From Sphingobium sp. (GTDB lineage Bacteria > Pseudomonadota > Alphaproteobacteria > Sphingomonadales > Sphingomonadaceae): 25,749 nucleotides of DNA. Where the stretch lies: the NCBI GenBank assembly GCA_030148625.1, contig JASBTC010000217.1, positions 1 to 25,749 on the forward strand. Reading direction: 5' to 3'. A program made the translations under genes and the position numbers. The notes beneath the pieces are model-generated. The model had not been told where the DNA came from and made no database searches. It saw only the letters and a list, made by a program, of their open reading frames with translations. Positions 1 through 6,535 of this stretch are shown here, one piece after another; the stretch's first letter is position 1; each line of letters starts with the position of its first letter.

Positions 1-129
1 GAGATCGACCACGTCATCGTCACCATCGCCGAGACCTCGGCGCGCCAGATCCGCCGCATCGTCGGCATCTGCGAGCGGGTGCCGATCCGCGTGCGCATCA
101 TCCCCGGCCTTTACGAGATCGTCGAGGGT
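1..129 (+). other. FlaA1/CapD-type nucleotide-sugar 4,6-dehydratase fragment
   Basis: Translation of the first 129 bases in the same frame gives a hydrophobic strand (DHVIVTIAE), then RQIRRIVGICERVPI and RVRIIPGLYEIVEG. From memory of the family, this pattern matches the region just before the catalytic SDR domain of membrane-bound polysaccharide biosynthesis dehydratases (FlaA1, CapD, PglF, WbpM). There the text normally continues with a VSRIRDV-like segment; here it switches to receptor sequence at about 124-135. Such dehydratases make sugars for surface polysaccharides, which would suit the exosortase/EPS locus downstream, but only this fragment is visible. Confidence 0.65.
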
Positions 130-840
130 GTCCGGCTGGGCGTCAACCTGACGCATAGCGAGCGCGCGCCGACCGCCGAGGAACTGTTCGCCAATGGTCC
201 GCATCTGGCGACCCAGGCCTTCGAACTCGGCGATCCGAGCTTCGGCAAGGAGAAGAGCAACGGCGTCGAGGGCCTGATCCGTGCACGCTTCGGCGGCGCC
301 AGCATCGAGATTTCGGCCTATTACAATGATTTCTCGAACTTCATCTACCAGACGCCGACCGGCGATGTGGAGGATGATCTTCCCGTCTATGCCTTCGCAT
401 CGGCGGGTGCGCGCCAATATGGCTTCGAGGCGGAAGCGAATGTGACGCTCGCGGATCTGGGCACGGGCAAGATCGTCGGCGATGCCGTGCTGGACTATGT
501 CCGCGTCAAGATCGACGGGCAGGGGCCGGCCCCGTTCATTCCCCCATTCCGCGTGCTCGGCGGCCTCGAATATCAATCCGATCCGATCATTGGCCGGATC
601 GAGGTCGAACGTGTCGCCAAGCAGGATCGCATCGCCGCGTTCGAGACGGTCACGCCGGGCTATACCATGACCAATGCGCGGATCGAATGGCGCCCCAAGG
701 GGCCGGACGGTTTCCTGTCGCTGCGGCTGGCCGCCAACAACATCTTCGATGTCGAGGCGCGTCGCCACAGCTCGTTCCTGGCGGACTATGCGCCGCTGGC
801 GGGCCGCGACATCCGCGTCGGCGCGAGCATCCGGTTCTGA
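1..840 (+). CDS. TonB-dependent receptor C-terminal fragment, fused in frame to a nucleotide-sugar dehydratase fragment (5' partial)
   Basis: The frame is open from base 1 and stops with TGA at 838-840. From about codon 44 it reads as the C-terminal half of an outer-membrane TonB-dependent receptor. The motif SERAPTAEELFANGPH is typical of the barrel in this family. It is followed by repeated amphipathic strands such as ASIEISAYYNDFSNFIY and LSLRLAANNIFD, and it ends in the terminal phenylalanine (ASIRF) usual for outer-membrane barrels. The plug domain, the TonB box and most of the barrel are missing. The first ~43 codons do not belong to this family (see the separate entry). The substrate cannot be told from this piece, although the ELFANGPH region resembles receptors often annotated for metal uptake. 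The receptor identity is firm; whether the frame is a real gene is doubtful. Confidence 0.8.
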   Translation, partial: EIDHVIVTIAETSARQIRRIVGICERVPIRVRIIPGLYEIVEGVRLGVNLTHSERAPTAEELFANGPHLATQAFELGDPSFGKEKSNGVEGLIRARFGGASIEISAYYNDFSNFIYQTPTGDVEDDLPVYAFASAGARQYGFEAEANVTLADLGTGKIVGDAVLDYVRVKIDGQGPAPFIPPFRVLGGLEYQSDPIIGRIEVERVAKQDRIAAFETVTPGYTMTNARIEWRPKGPDGFLSLRLAANNIFDVEARRHSSFLADYAPLAGRDIRVGASIRF

Positions 841-871
841 CCTTAGGCGGGCGCTTCCCTGGATGGTCTGA

Positions 872-885
872 TAATTTATAAATTA
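872..885. repeat. Perfect 14-bp AT-only palindrome
   Basis: The bases TAATTTATAAATTA equal their own reverse complement and lie 32 bp after the receptor stop, just before the paired palindromic repeat. An all-AT perfect palindrome stands out in this GC-rich DNA. It could be a binding site for a dimeric regulator or part of a promoter for trxB. No function can be assigned from sequence alone. Confidence 0.5.
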
Positions 886-904
886 CAGATACTTAGTTGT
901 TGTC

Positions 905-988
905 GTCATTCCGGCGAAAGCCGGAATCTCACTTCCTGTTCACCGTCCGCACAAAGAGAAGTGAGATCCCGGCTTTCGCCGGGATGAC
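905..988. repeat. Paired REP-like palindromic repeat, copy 1
   Basis: Arms 905-935 and 958-988 are near-perfect reverse complements of about 31 bases around a ~22-base centre. Each arm also folds by itself into a CCGGC-GAAA-GCCGG mini-hairpin; GAAA fits the GNRA tetraloop class. The ends GTCATTCC and GGGATGAC match the ends of the copies at 20636-20721 and 23753-23844, but the centre is unrelated to theirs. This is the layout of a REP/BIME-type element. It lies between the receptor fragment and trxB. No RAYT transposase is present in the window. Confidence 0.8.
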
Positions 989-1010
989 GGACAAGACAGA
1001 ATGCGTGATT

Positions 1011-1033
1011 GCCCTCCCCTGGCTGGGGAGGGC
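1011..1033 (+). terminator. GC-rich hairpin, possible terminator before trxB
   Basis: A 9-bp perfect stem (GCCCTCCCC / GGGGAGGGC) closes a 5-base loop and is followed by TTATTG. The stem is strong but the T-run is weak, so it is a terminator-like structure or a small repeat in the trxB leader rather than a certain terminator. It ends 64 bp before the chosen trxB start. Confidence 0.4.
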
Positions 1034-1097
1034 TTATTGCGAGTCACCCTCTCAATCCCTATCTCCGGTCTCGTTCAATCGGGGATTCTCTGAAGAT

Positions 1098-2069
1098 ATG
1101 ACCGCTACCCATTCCACCCGCATGCTGATCCTCGGCTCGGGACCCGCGGGGCTTTCCGCCGCGATCTACGGCGCGCGCGCCGGCCTTTCGCCGATCGTCG
1201 TGCAGGGCATGCAGCCGGGCGGCCAGCTCACCATCACCACCGATGTCGAGAATTATCCGGGATTCCGCGAGGTCATCCAGGGCCCGTGGCTGATGGAGGA
1301 GATGCAGGCACAGGCCGAGCATGTCGGCACGCAATTCGTCTATGATCAGATCGTCGATGTCGACCTGTCGGAACGGCCGTTCCGGCTCACCGGCGATGGC
1401 GGCAAGGTCTATATCGCCGACACTCTGGTGATCGCGACCGGCGCCCAGGCCAAATGGCTCGGCCTGGAAAGCGAGCATCTGCTCCAGGGCAAGGGCGTGT
1501 CCGCCTGCGCAACCTGTGACGGCTTCTTCTATCGCGGCAAGAAGGTCGTGGTGATCGGTGGCGGCAACACCGCGGTCGAGGAGGCTTTGTACCTGACCAA
1601 TCACAGCCATGACGTAACGCTGATCCATCGCCGCGATTCATTGCGTGCGGAAAAGATCCTCCAGAAGCGACTGTTCGCGCACCCGAATATCAAGATCCTG
1701 TGGAACAAGGGTGTCGAGCGCTTCGTCGGCGGCGGCAACCCCGAAGGGTTGGTCGGCGTCGACCTGGTCGATACCGTCACCGGCGAGAAAAGCCATGTCG
1801 AGACCGACGGCGCGTTCGTCGCGATCGGCCACAGCCCGGCGACCGAGCTGTTCCAGGGCAAGCTGGAACTCGACGAGGGCTATCTGGTGGTCGAGAAAGG
1901 CACCAGCCGCACAGCGATTCCGGGGGTTTTCGCGGCCGGTGACGTCACCGACAAAATCTATCGCCAGGCGGTGACGGCCGCCGGCATGGGTTGCATGGCC
2001 GCGCTCGACGCCGAGAAATTCCTCGCCGAAGCCGATTTCGAAGTCGAGAGCGAAGTGGAAGTCGCCTAA
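1098..2069 (+). CDS. trxB: Thioredoxin-disulfide reductase
   Basis: This cytosolic flavoenzyme passes electrons from NADPH to thioredoxin. The 323-residue product has the usual length. It shows the N-terminal FAD-binding glycine motif LGSGPAGLSAA (12-22), the redox-active pair C137-A-T-C140, the NADPH-binding GGGNTAVEEA (154-163) with HRRDSLR (177-183), and the C-terminal FAD motif GVFAAGDV. The ATG at 1098 is chosen because homologues begin right before the first dinucleotide fold. The frame stays open upstream to 897, but that stretch only translates the palindromic repeat and hairpin. The ribosome-binding site is weak (TGAAG before ATATG). The gene stands alone and converges on the minus-strand exosortase-associated operon. 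Confidence 0.96.
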   Translation: MTATHSTRMLILGSGPAGLSAAIYGARAGLSPIVVQGMQPGGQLTITTDVENYPGFREVIQGPWLMEEMQAQAEHVGTQFVYDQIVDVDLSERPFRLTGDGGKVYIADTLVIATGAQAKWLGLESEHLLQGKGVSACATCDGFFYRGKKVVVIGGGNTAVEEALYLTNHSHDVTLIHRRDSLRAEKILQKRLFAHPNIKILWNKGVERFVGGGNPEGLVGVDLVDTVTGEKSHVETDGAFVAIGHSPATELFQGKLELDEGYLVVEKGTSRTAIPGVFAAGDVTDKIYRQAVTAAGMGCMAALDAEKFLAEADFEVESEVEVA

Positions 2070-2071
2070 GA

Positions 2072-2115
2072 GCATTTCCTAGTCAGGCGATCTCACCTGA
2101 CGACTCGGGAAATGC
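2072..2115. terminator. Imperfect long hairpin after trxB
   Basis: The outer arms GCATTTCC (2072-2079) and GGAAATGC (2108-2115) pair, with an inner AGTCAGG / CCT-GACT helix around CGATCTCA. It starts two bases after the trxB stop codon. There is no T-run on the plus strand (GGAAAACAAAG follows), so it may protect the 3' end or act together with the next hairpin. The inner sequence resembles intergenic repeats I associate with other alphaproteobacteria, but I cannot confirm that here. Confidence 0.45.
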
Positions 2116-2131
2116 GGAAAACAAAGAAAAA

Positions 2132-2164
2132 TTAGATCGCTGAACGCTTCGGTCAGCGATCTAA
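2132..2164 (-). terminator. Rho-independent terminator of the minus-strand operon
   Basis: A 12-bp perfect stem (TTAGATCGCTGA / TCAGCGATCTAA) with a 9-base loop overlaps the stop codon of the 2161-2946 gene. Read on the minus strand, the stem runs into AATTTTTCTTTGTTTT, a good U-tract. On the plus strand a T-run (TCTTTTTT) begins a few bases after the stem, so weak bidirectional action for trxB is possible. Confidence 0.7.
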
Positions 2165-2946
2165 GAGGTCTTTTTTAGGATCGCCAGCAATTCGGCGAGC
2201 AAGGCGTCGCTATCCGCTGGCTTGGCGAAGCTGTGCGAGTTGCTGTCGATCTCGGCAATGCCGACATGCGTCGCCTTGCGATTGCCCCAGGCATCGGCAA
2301 AGGCGAGCGCCGTCGCGTCGCGCCTGGCCAGAACGATGCGGACGGGAAGGGGGCAATTGGCGATTGCTCCCGTCATCCGCTCTGCCAGGCCGCCCGATGG
2401 CGCCTTGGCGGCAGCTGCGCGCAACCCCTTGAACAATTTTGCGATATCGACGCCGCCGCGCAGCAGTCGCAGCCATTCTCGGGGATCGAGCAGTTTCTGC
2501 CGATAGCGTGCCTTGATCGCCGCGGCGGGCGGCATCTCGCCGACCGTTTCGATCACCCAGGGATTGGCGAGAGCCAGCGCGTCGATACCAAGATCGCTGC
2601 CGAACAAAGCAAGCGTGCTCGCGCCATCGCAATTGCCGAAACCGACGATATGCGTCACCGCGGGCGCAGCCGCCCGGAATGCTGCCACTGCGGCGGCCAG
2701 ATCGTCTCCGCCGGTTTCGAAACCGCCATTCTCGCCGGCCGCATCGCCGACGCCACGCCGATCGTAGCGGAAGACCGGATGGCCCGCCTCGGCCACGCGC
2801 GCGGCGAGCGCCGCCATATTGCCGTGCGATCCGCTCAGCGTCTCGTTTCCGCCCGAGACGATCAGCAATCCCGTGGTTCCCGGCGCCTCATCGAGCGCGG
2901 CGGCAAGCGCTGTACCCTGGCATGGAAAACTCAGCCATTGCCGCAT
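2161..2946 (-). CDS. Exosortase A-associated hydrolase 1 (alpha/beta hydrolase fold)
   Basis: The 261-residue protein has an alpha/beta-hydrolase fold. It shows an early strand with GLLIVSGGNE (26-35), FRYDRRGVGDAAGE (59-72), a nucleophile elbow GNCDG (104-108) with Cys106 where most relatives have Ser, a possible acid Asp210, and a possible base His238 (SNSHSF). It fits the exosortase system type 1 hydrolase 1 family. Its substrate is unknown; removal of a wrongly loaded or finished product from the carrier protein, or thioester hydrolysis, is only a guess. The ATG at 2946 lies 16 bases inside the end of the preceding hydrolase-like gene, so the two are translated together. It is the last gene of the operon, and its stop codon lies in the terminator stem. 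Confidence 0.85.
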   Translation of the reverse strand: MRQWLSFPCQGTALAAALDEAPGTTGLLIVSGGNETLSGSHGNMAALAARVAEAGHPVFRYDRRGVGDAAGENGGFETGGDDLAAAVAAFRAAAPAVTHIVGFGNCDGASTLALFGSDLGIDALALANPWVIETVGEMPPAAAIKARYRQKLLDPREWLRLLRGGVDIAKLFKGLRAAAAKAPSGGLAERMTGAIANCPLPVRIVLARRDATALAFADAWGNRKATHVGIAEIDSNSHSFAKPADSDALLAELLAILKKTS

Positions 2947-3650
2947 GATGCGATCCAGTCTGCGATATCGGCTATAATGGATTGTGAAAGAATGGGATCA
3001 TGCTCGGGTTCGCTGCGTCGCCAGAGCGGCTGTCCCGCGAATTTGACGTCGGCCGCCTGCGCATCGGTCTCCAGACGGACCGTGCGGGTCGGCGCGGCCT
3101 TTGCGGGTGAAGCGGCCTTGAGCGCGGCCACGAAACCGGGCGCGATCCGATAGCCGGCGACGTCGAAGGGCGCGGCCAGCGCCCTGGCTTCCACCTCCGC
3201 CGCGGTCGCGCCGACGCCATCCTCGCGATCTGCGGCCATGCGGATCCGCACCAGGTCGCGCATCAGCGCCGATCCTTCCGTCGGGGCCAGCCGCCAGCGG
3301 CTTCGGACATTGTTCGGGCCGTCGAGCAATGCGCCCCCGCGCACTGCGACGCTATGCGCCGAGCCCGTGATATCGGCGACGGCCGCCGCCGCGCCGGTCC
3401 AATCGGCCCAGTCCAGCGAATCGAGCGGCGTCGTGCTTTCGAGCGTGCCGGGCATATCGGGCAGGACGCAGCGGAAACCACGTATGGCAAGACCGCGCAT
3501 CGTCTCGATCAGGAAATGCCGCGTCCGGTTCGCTTCCTCGAAAAAAGGCGCGAGAAAGAGGATGACGGGCCCGTCGGACCCGATCGCCGCAATCCGTTCC
3601 CGCCCGCCGCGCCAGTCATAGGCGAGCCAGGCAGTCGCGACATCGCTCAC
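2931..3650 (-). CDS. Exosortase A-associated hydrolase 2-like protein, probably without catalytic serine
   Basis: The 239-residue protein resembles hydrolase 2 of exosortase A loci: FLAPFFEEANRTRHF (32-46) followed by GFRCVLPDMPGTLES (58-72) is the family pattern for the oxyanion region and second strand. Where a nucleophile elbow (GxSxG) would be expected, the protein reads AVRGGALL (102-109), with no Ser, Cys or Asp at the centre, so hydrolase activity is doubtful. It may be a structural or binding partner of the catalytic hydrolase encoded next to it. The start is GTG at 3650, forming a 4-base GTGA overlap with the carrier-protein stop codon; this supports both the start and translational coupling. 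Confidence 0.75.
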   Translation of the reverse strand: MSDVATAWLAYDWRGGRERIAAIGSDGPVILFLAPFFEEANRTRHFLIETMRGLAIRGFRCVLPDMPGTLESTTPLDSLDWADWTGAAAAVADITGSAHSVAVRGGALLDGPNNVRSRWRLAPTEGSALMRDLVRIRMAADREDGVGATAAEVEARALAAPFDVAGYRIAPGFVAALKAASPAKAAPTRTVRLETDAQAADVKFAGQPLWRRSEPEHDPILSQSIIADIADWIASCGNG

Positions 3651-3916
3651 CCAAGCGCCTTTGCGCGGGCGAAGGCGACGAGATTGCCGAAGCTCTCGAG
3701 CATTTCGCCGTCGACCTCGTCGTCGTCGATGATGATGCCCAGCCGGTCCTCGATCTCGGTGAGCAGCCCTGCGACCGCCATCGAATCAAGCTCCGGCAGC
3801 GCGCCGAACAACGGCGTGGCATCGGTGAAACCCGCCAGCCGTTCCTGGCTGATGCCCAGAATGTCGTGAAGGACGCCGCGCACCGCGACATCGATTTCGT
3901 CAGCTTCAGACCCCAC
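3647..3916 (-). CDS. Acyl carrier protein of the exosortase A locus
   Basis: This small acidic protein of 89 residues has the helical carrier-protein pattern. ELDSMAVAGLLTEIEDRLG places the phosphopantetheine-bearing serine at Ser45 (DSM), followed by the usual acidic recognition helix. The GTG at 3916 is chosen because it puts the serine near the usual position, has a G-rich stretch just upstream and leaves a 34-base gap to the preceding gene. A TTG at 3976 would add an unlikely basic leader and overlap that gene. It lies next to the acyltransferase and is divergent from the acyl-CoA ligase, so it probably carries the acyl or aminoacyl group made by this locus. The cargo is unknown. Confidence 0.88.
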   Translation of the reverse strand: MGSEADEIDVAVRGVLHDILGISQERLAGFTDATPLFGALPELDSMAVAGLLTEIEDRLGIIIDDDEVDGEMLESFGNLVAFARAKALG

Positions 3917-3950
3917 GCGAAGACCCCATTTCCAACGTTCAGCCGCTGCC

Positions 3951-4991
3951 CTAATCGACCGGACGGCGGCGGACAAGCCGGACGAGCTTCGCGCGCGCCG
4001 CGCCGGCGATGCCGCTCACGGTGCGAAGATTGTAGAGATCGATCTGCTCCAGCGGCCGGGCGCGATCCATCCAGTCGGCCTTGTAGCGGTCATTGCCCGT
4101 GCCATAGTCGATCATGGTCACGCCTTCGCCGATGATGCGCTCGAACAGCGCGGCACTGAGCAGGGATCCCGGCGAATGCTCGGCGGCGTCCTCGGCATAA
4201 GCCAGCTTGTGGATGATCGCGGTGCCGTGCTCGACGGTCCAGAGCTGTGCCGCCACCGCACGGCCTTCGATGCGGGCCAGCCCGATCCGGAGCGCCCCTG
4301 CCGCGCCTTCGGCTTCGGCCATGGCGCGCAGGAATTCGGGCGATCCCTCGTCGCCTTTCCAGCTTTGCGCGTAGATCTCCTCATATGCCGCCCAGGCATC
4401 TTCGTCGAACCGGTCGATGATCTCGACCGAAACCACGCCCTTCTTGCCCTTGCGCTGGACGGTACTGCGCACCTGGCCTGGTCGCTCGGCCCAATAGGTC
4501 GCGAAATCCTTGTCGGTCAGGTCGGCGATCCAGTTGACCGTCGCCGGAGCGCGAAAGGCCGACCAGCCGCGCTTGGCAAAGGCGCGCACGATGAGCTCCG
4601 CCGTGCCGTCCTCGACCGGAACGGGGCGCAGGCTGATCCGGCTGACGCCAAGCCGCCTGGCCTTGAGGCGCGCGGCGATCGCGATCAGCAGCCGCAGCTT
4701 CACCGCGTCGCTCGGATTGCCGGTGAAGATCGGGCGGAAGGCGAGGGTGTACCAGCTGGCAAGTCCCGTCAGCGCGCCGGATTCGGTGCGGGCCAGGAAC
4801 AGCCAGGCCTGTGCCTTCTCGCTCACCGCGCGGACGATCAACGGGCGGATCCCGGGCGGGCAATGCGCCCAGATCCGCCGGAACCATTCCAGCCGGTCGA
4901 ACAGCGCGGACTGCGCCGTACGGTCGAGCGATCCCCGTGCCGCGGCTTCCACGGCATCGAAATCGTCGAAATACTCGCCCTTAACCCACAA
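3951..4991 (-). CDS. GNAT-fold acyltransferase, CelD/BcsL (FemAB-like) family
   Basis: The product is 346 residues from the chosen start. The central and C-terminal parts match the GNAT fold seen in CelD/BcsL-type proteins: RPGQVRSTVQRKGKK in the middle, then AAQLWTVEHGTAIIHKLAY, and DYGTGNDRYKADWM near the end, where family members have a D-x-G-x-G-x-D-x-Y-K signature. It probably moves an acyl or aminoacyl group onto a sugar or lipid-linked sugar. The TTG at 4991 is preferred because GGAGGG lies 10 bases upstream and because the open frame further up (to 5186) would run through the start of the divergent ligase gene. First gene of the minus-strand operon, with the carrier protein next. Specific function uncertain. 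Confidence 0.75.
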   Translation of the reverse strand: MWVKGEYFDDFDAVEAAARGSLDRTAQSALFDRLEWFRRIWAHCPPGIRPLIVRAVSEKAQAWLFLARTESGALTGLASWYTLAFRPIFTGNPSDAVKLRLLIAIAARLKARRLGVSRISLRPVPVEDGTAELIVRAFAKRGWSAFRAPATVNWIADLTDKDFATYWAERPGQVRSTVQRKGKKGVVSVEIIDRFDEDAWAAYEEIYAQSWKGDEGSPEFLRAMAEAEGAAGALRIGLARIEGRAVAAQLWTVEHGTAIIHKLAYAEDAAEHSPGSLLSAALFERIIGEGVTMIDYGTGNDRYKADWMDRARPLEQIDLYNLRTVSGIAGAARAKLVRLVRRRPVD

Positions 4992-5035
4992 TGCGCTATG
5001 TCCCTCCGGAACATGACAGAAACCGCGGAGCAACA

Positions 5036-6535
5036 GTGCTGCAGCCCGATCCCGTTCCCCAGCCGCTAGACCATATTCTCGCCAAAGGCGATGCCAATGC
5101 GCCTGCGCTTGTGCTTCGTTCCGGGACGCTGGACTATCGCGCGCTCGATATATTGGTCGGCCGCGCCGCCGCCGGCCTCCGCGCACGCGGCCTGATGACG
5201 GGCGATCGCGTCGCCGCCTGGCTGGCCAAGACGCGCCTGGCCTGCATCATGCCGCTGGCCGCGGCACGGGCGGGGCTGATCTATGTGCCGCTCAATCCGC
5301 TTCTGAAGCGTGCGCAGATCTCGCATATCATGGCAGATTGTGGTGCAAAGCTTTTGATCACGAACGAAAGTCGTGCCGCAACCCTGATGCCCGGCGATAT
5401 CGATTGCCCGATCGAGAGCGATGAGGATGCGCTTTATGCCGATGACGCGCTGCCGCCATCCTCGGCCGATCCGTCCGACCTTGTCGAAATCCTTTACACA
5501 TCGGGTTCGACCGGACGGCCCAAGGGCGTGATGCTCAGCCATGCGAATCTCTGGCTCGGCGCCGTCAGCGTCGCCCATTATCTGAAATTGACGCCATCGG
5601 ATCGTACGCTCAGCGTGCTGCCGTTCAGCTTCGATTATGGCCAGAATCAGCTGTTCAGCACCTGGATCGCCGGCGGATCGGTGATTCCGCTCGACTATCT
5701 GACGCCACGTGACGTCATCAAGGCCGTCGAGAAGCATGAAGTGACGACGCTTGCCGGGGTGCCGCCGCTCTGGGTGCAGCTCGCCGAAACGCCGTGGCCT
5801 GATGGCGTGCCGCAATTCCTCCGGCGCCTCACCAATTCGGGCGGCGCCGTGCCGATCCCCTTGGTGCGCAAGCTTCGCGCGCTGTTTTCCAATGCCGATC
5901 TCTATCTGATGTATGGACTGACCGAAGCCTTCCGTTCGACCTATCTCGATCCCGCTCTGGTCGATTCGCATCCGGGATCGATGGGCAAGGCGATCCCGTT
6001 CGCCGAGATTCTCGTCGTGCGTCCCGATGGCAGCGTCACCGACGATGGCGAACCGGGGGAGCTCGTTCATGCCGGCCCATTGGTCGCACAGGGTTATTGG
6101 CGCGATTCGGAACGCACCGCCGAACGCTACAAGCCGGCGCCTGCGGCATCGTTTATGGGCGGGACCGCCGTATTCTCGGGCGATCGCGTCGTCCGTGACG
6201 CCAAGGGTCTGTTGAGCTTCGTCGCGCGCGCCGACGAGATGATCAAATCGGCGGGCAACCGGATCAGCCCGACCGAGCTGGAGGAAGCCGCGATCTCCAG
6301 CGGTGCCGCGATGGAGGCGGTCGCGCTCGGCGTTCCCGACGAACGGCTGGGGCAGGCGATCCTGCTCGTCGTCCGGCCGTTCGGCGAGGATGCGGAGAAT
6401 CGCCTGCGATCCTGGCTGAAGGCCGAATTGCCCGGCTATATGCAACCGCGCGAAATCCTGCTGCGCGAGGAATTACCGCGCAATCCCAATGGCAAGCTCG
6501 ATCGTGCCGCCATTCGCAAGGAGCATGGCGCATGA
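5036..6535 (+). CDS. Exosortase A-associated acyl-CoA ligase (AMP-forming)
   Basis: This member of the adenylate-forming enzyme superfamily activates a carboxylic acid with ATP and passes it to CoA or a carrier thiol. The 499-residue product has the AMP-binding loop YTSGSTGRPKG (154-164), MYGLTEAFRS (292-301), the SGDR motif (381-384), the hinge ARADEMIKSAGNRISP (397-412) and the C-terminal catalytic lysine Lys487 in NPNGKLDR. The GTG at 5036 is chosen because GGAG lies five bases upstream. An ATG at 4991 in the same frame would overlap the divergent acyltransferase start. Its stop overlaps the next start (ATGA). With the carrier protein across the 44-bp divergent gap it probably loads the carrier. 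The acid substrate is not known. Confidence 0.92.
   Translation: MLQPDPVPQPLDHILAKGDANAPALVLRSGTLDYRALDILVGRAAAGLRARGLMTGDRVAAWLAKTRLACIMPLAAARAGLIYVPLNPLLKRAQISHIMADCGAKLLITNESRAATLMPGDIDCPIESDEDALYADDALPPSSADPSDLVEILYTSGSTGRPKGVMLSHANLWLGAVSVAHYLKLTPSDRTLSVLPFSFDYGQNQLFSTWIAGGSVIPLDYLTPRDVIKAVEKHEVTTLAGVPPLWVQLAETPWPDGVPQFLRRLTNSGGAVPIPLVRKLRALFSNADLYLMYGLTEAFRSTYLDPALVDSHPGSMGKAIPFAEILVVRPDGSVTDDGEPGELVHAGPLVAQGYWRDSERTAERYKPAPAASFMGGTAVFSGDRVVRDAKGLLSFVARADEMIKSAGNRISPTELEEAAISSGAAMEAVALGVPDERLGQAILLVVRPFGEDAENRLRSWLKAELPGYMQPREILLREELPRNPNGKLDRAAIRKEHGA

Noticed and set aside
897..1097. Extended N-terminus of thioredoxin reductase
   Set aside because: The 67 extra codons translate the palindromic repeat and hairpin and lie before the universal FAD-binding start of the family.
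4991..5035. ATG 4991 as the ligase start
   Set aside because: It would overlap the divergent acyltransferase start, and the GTG at 5036 has a well-placed GGAG; family similarity starts after it.
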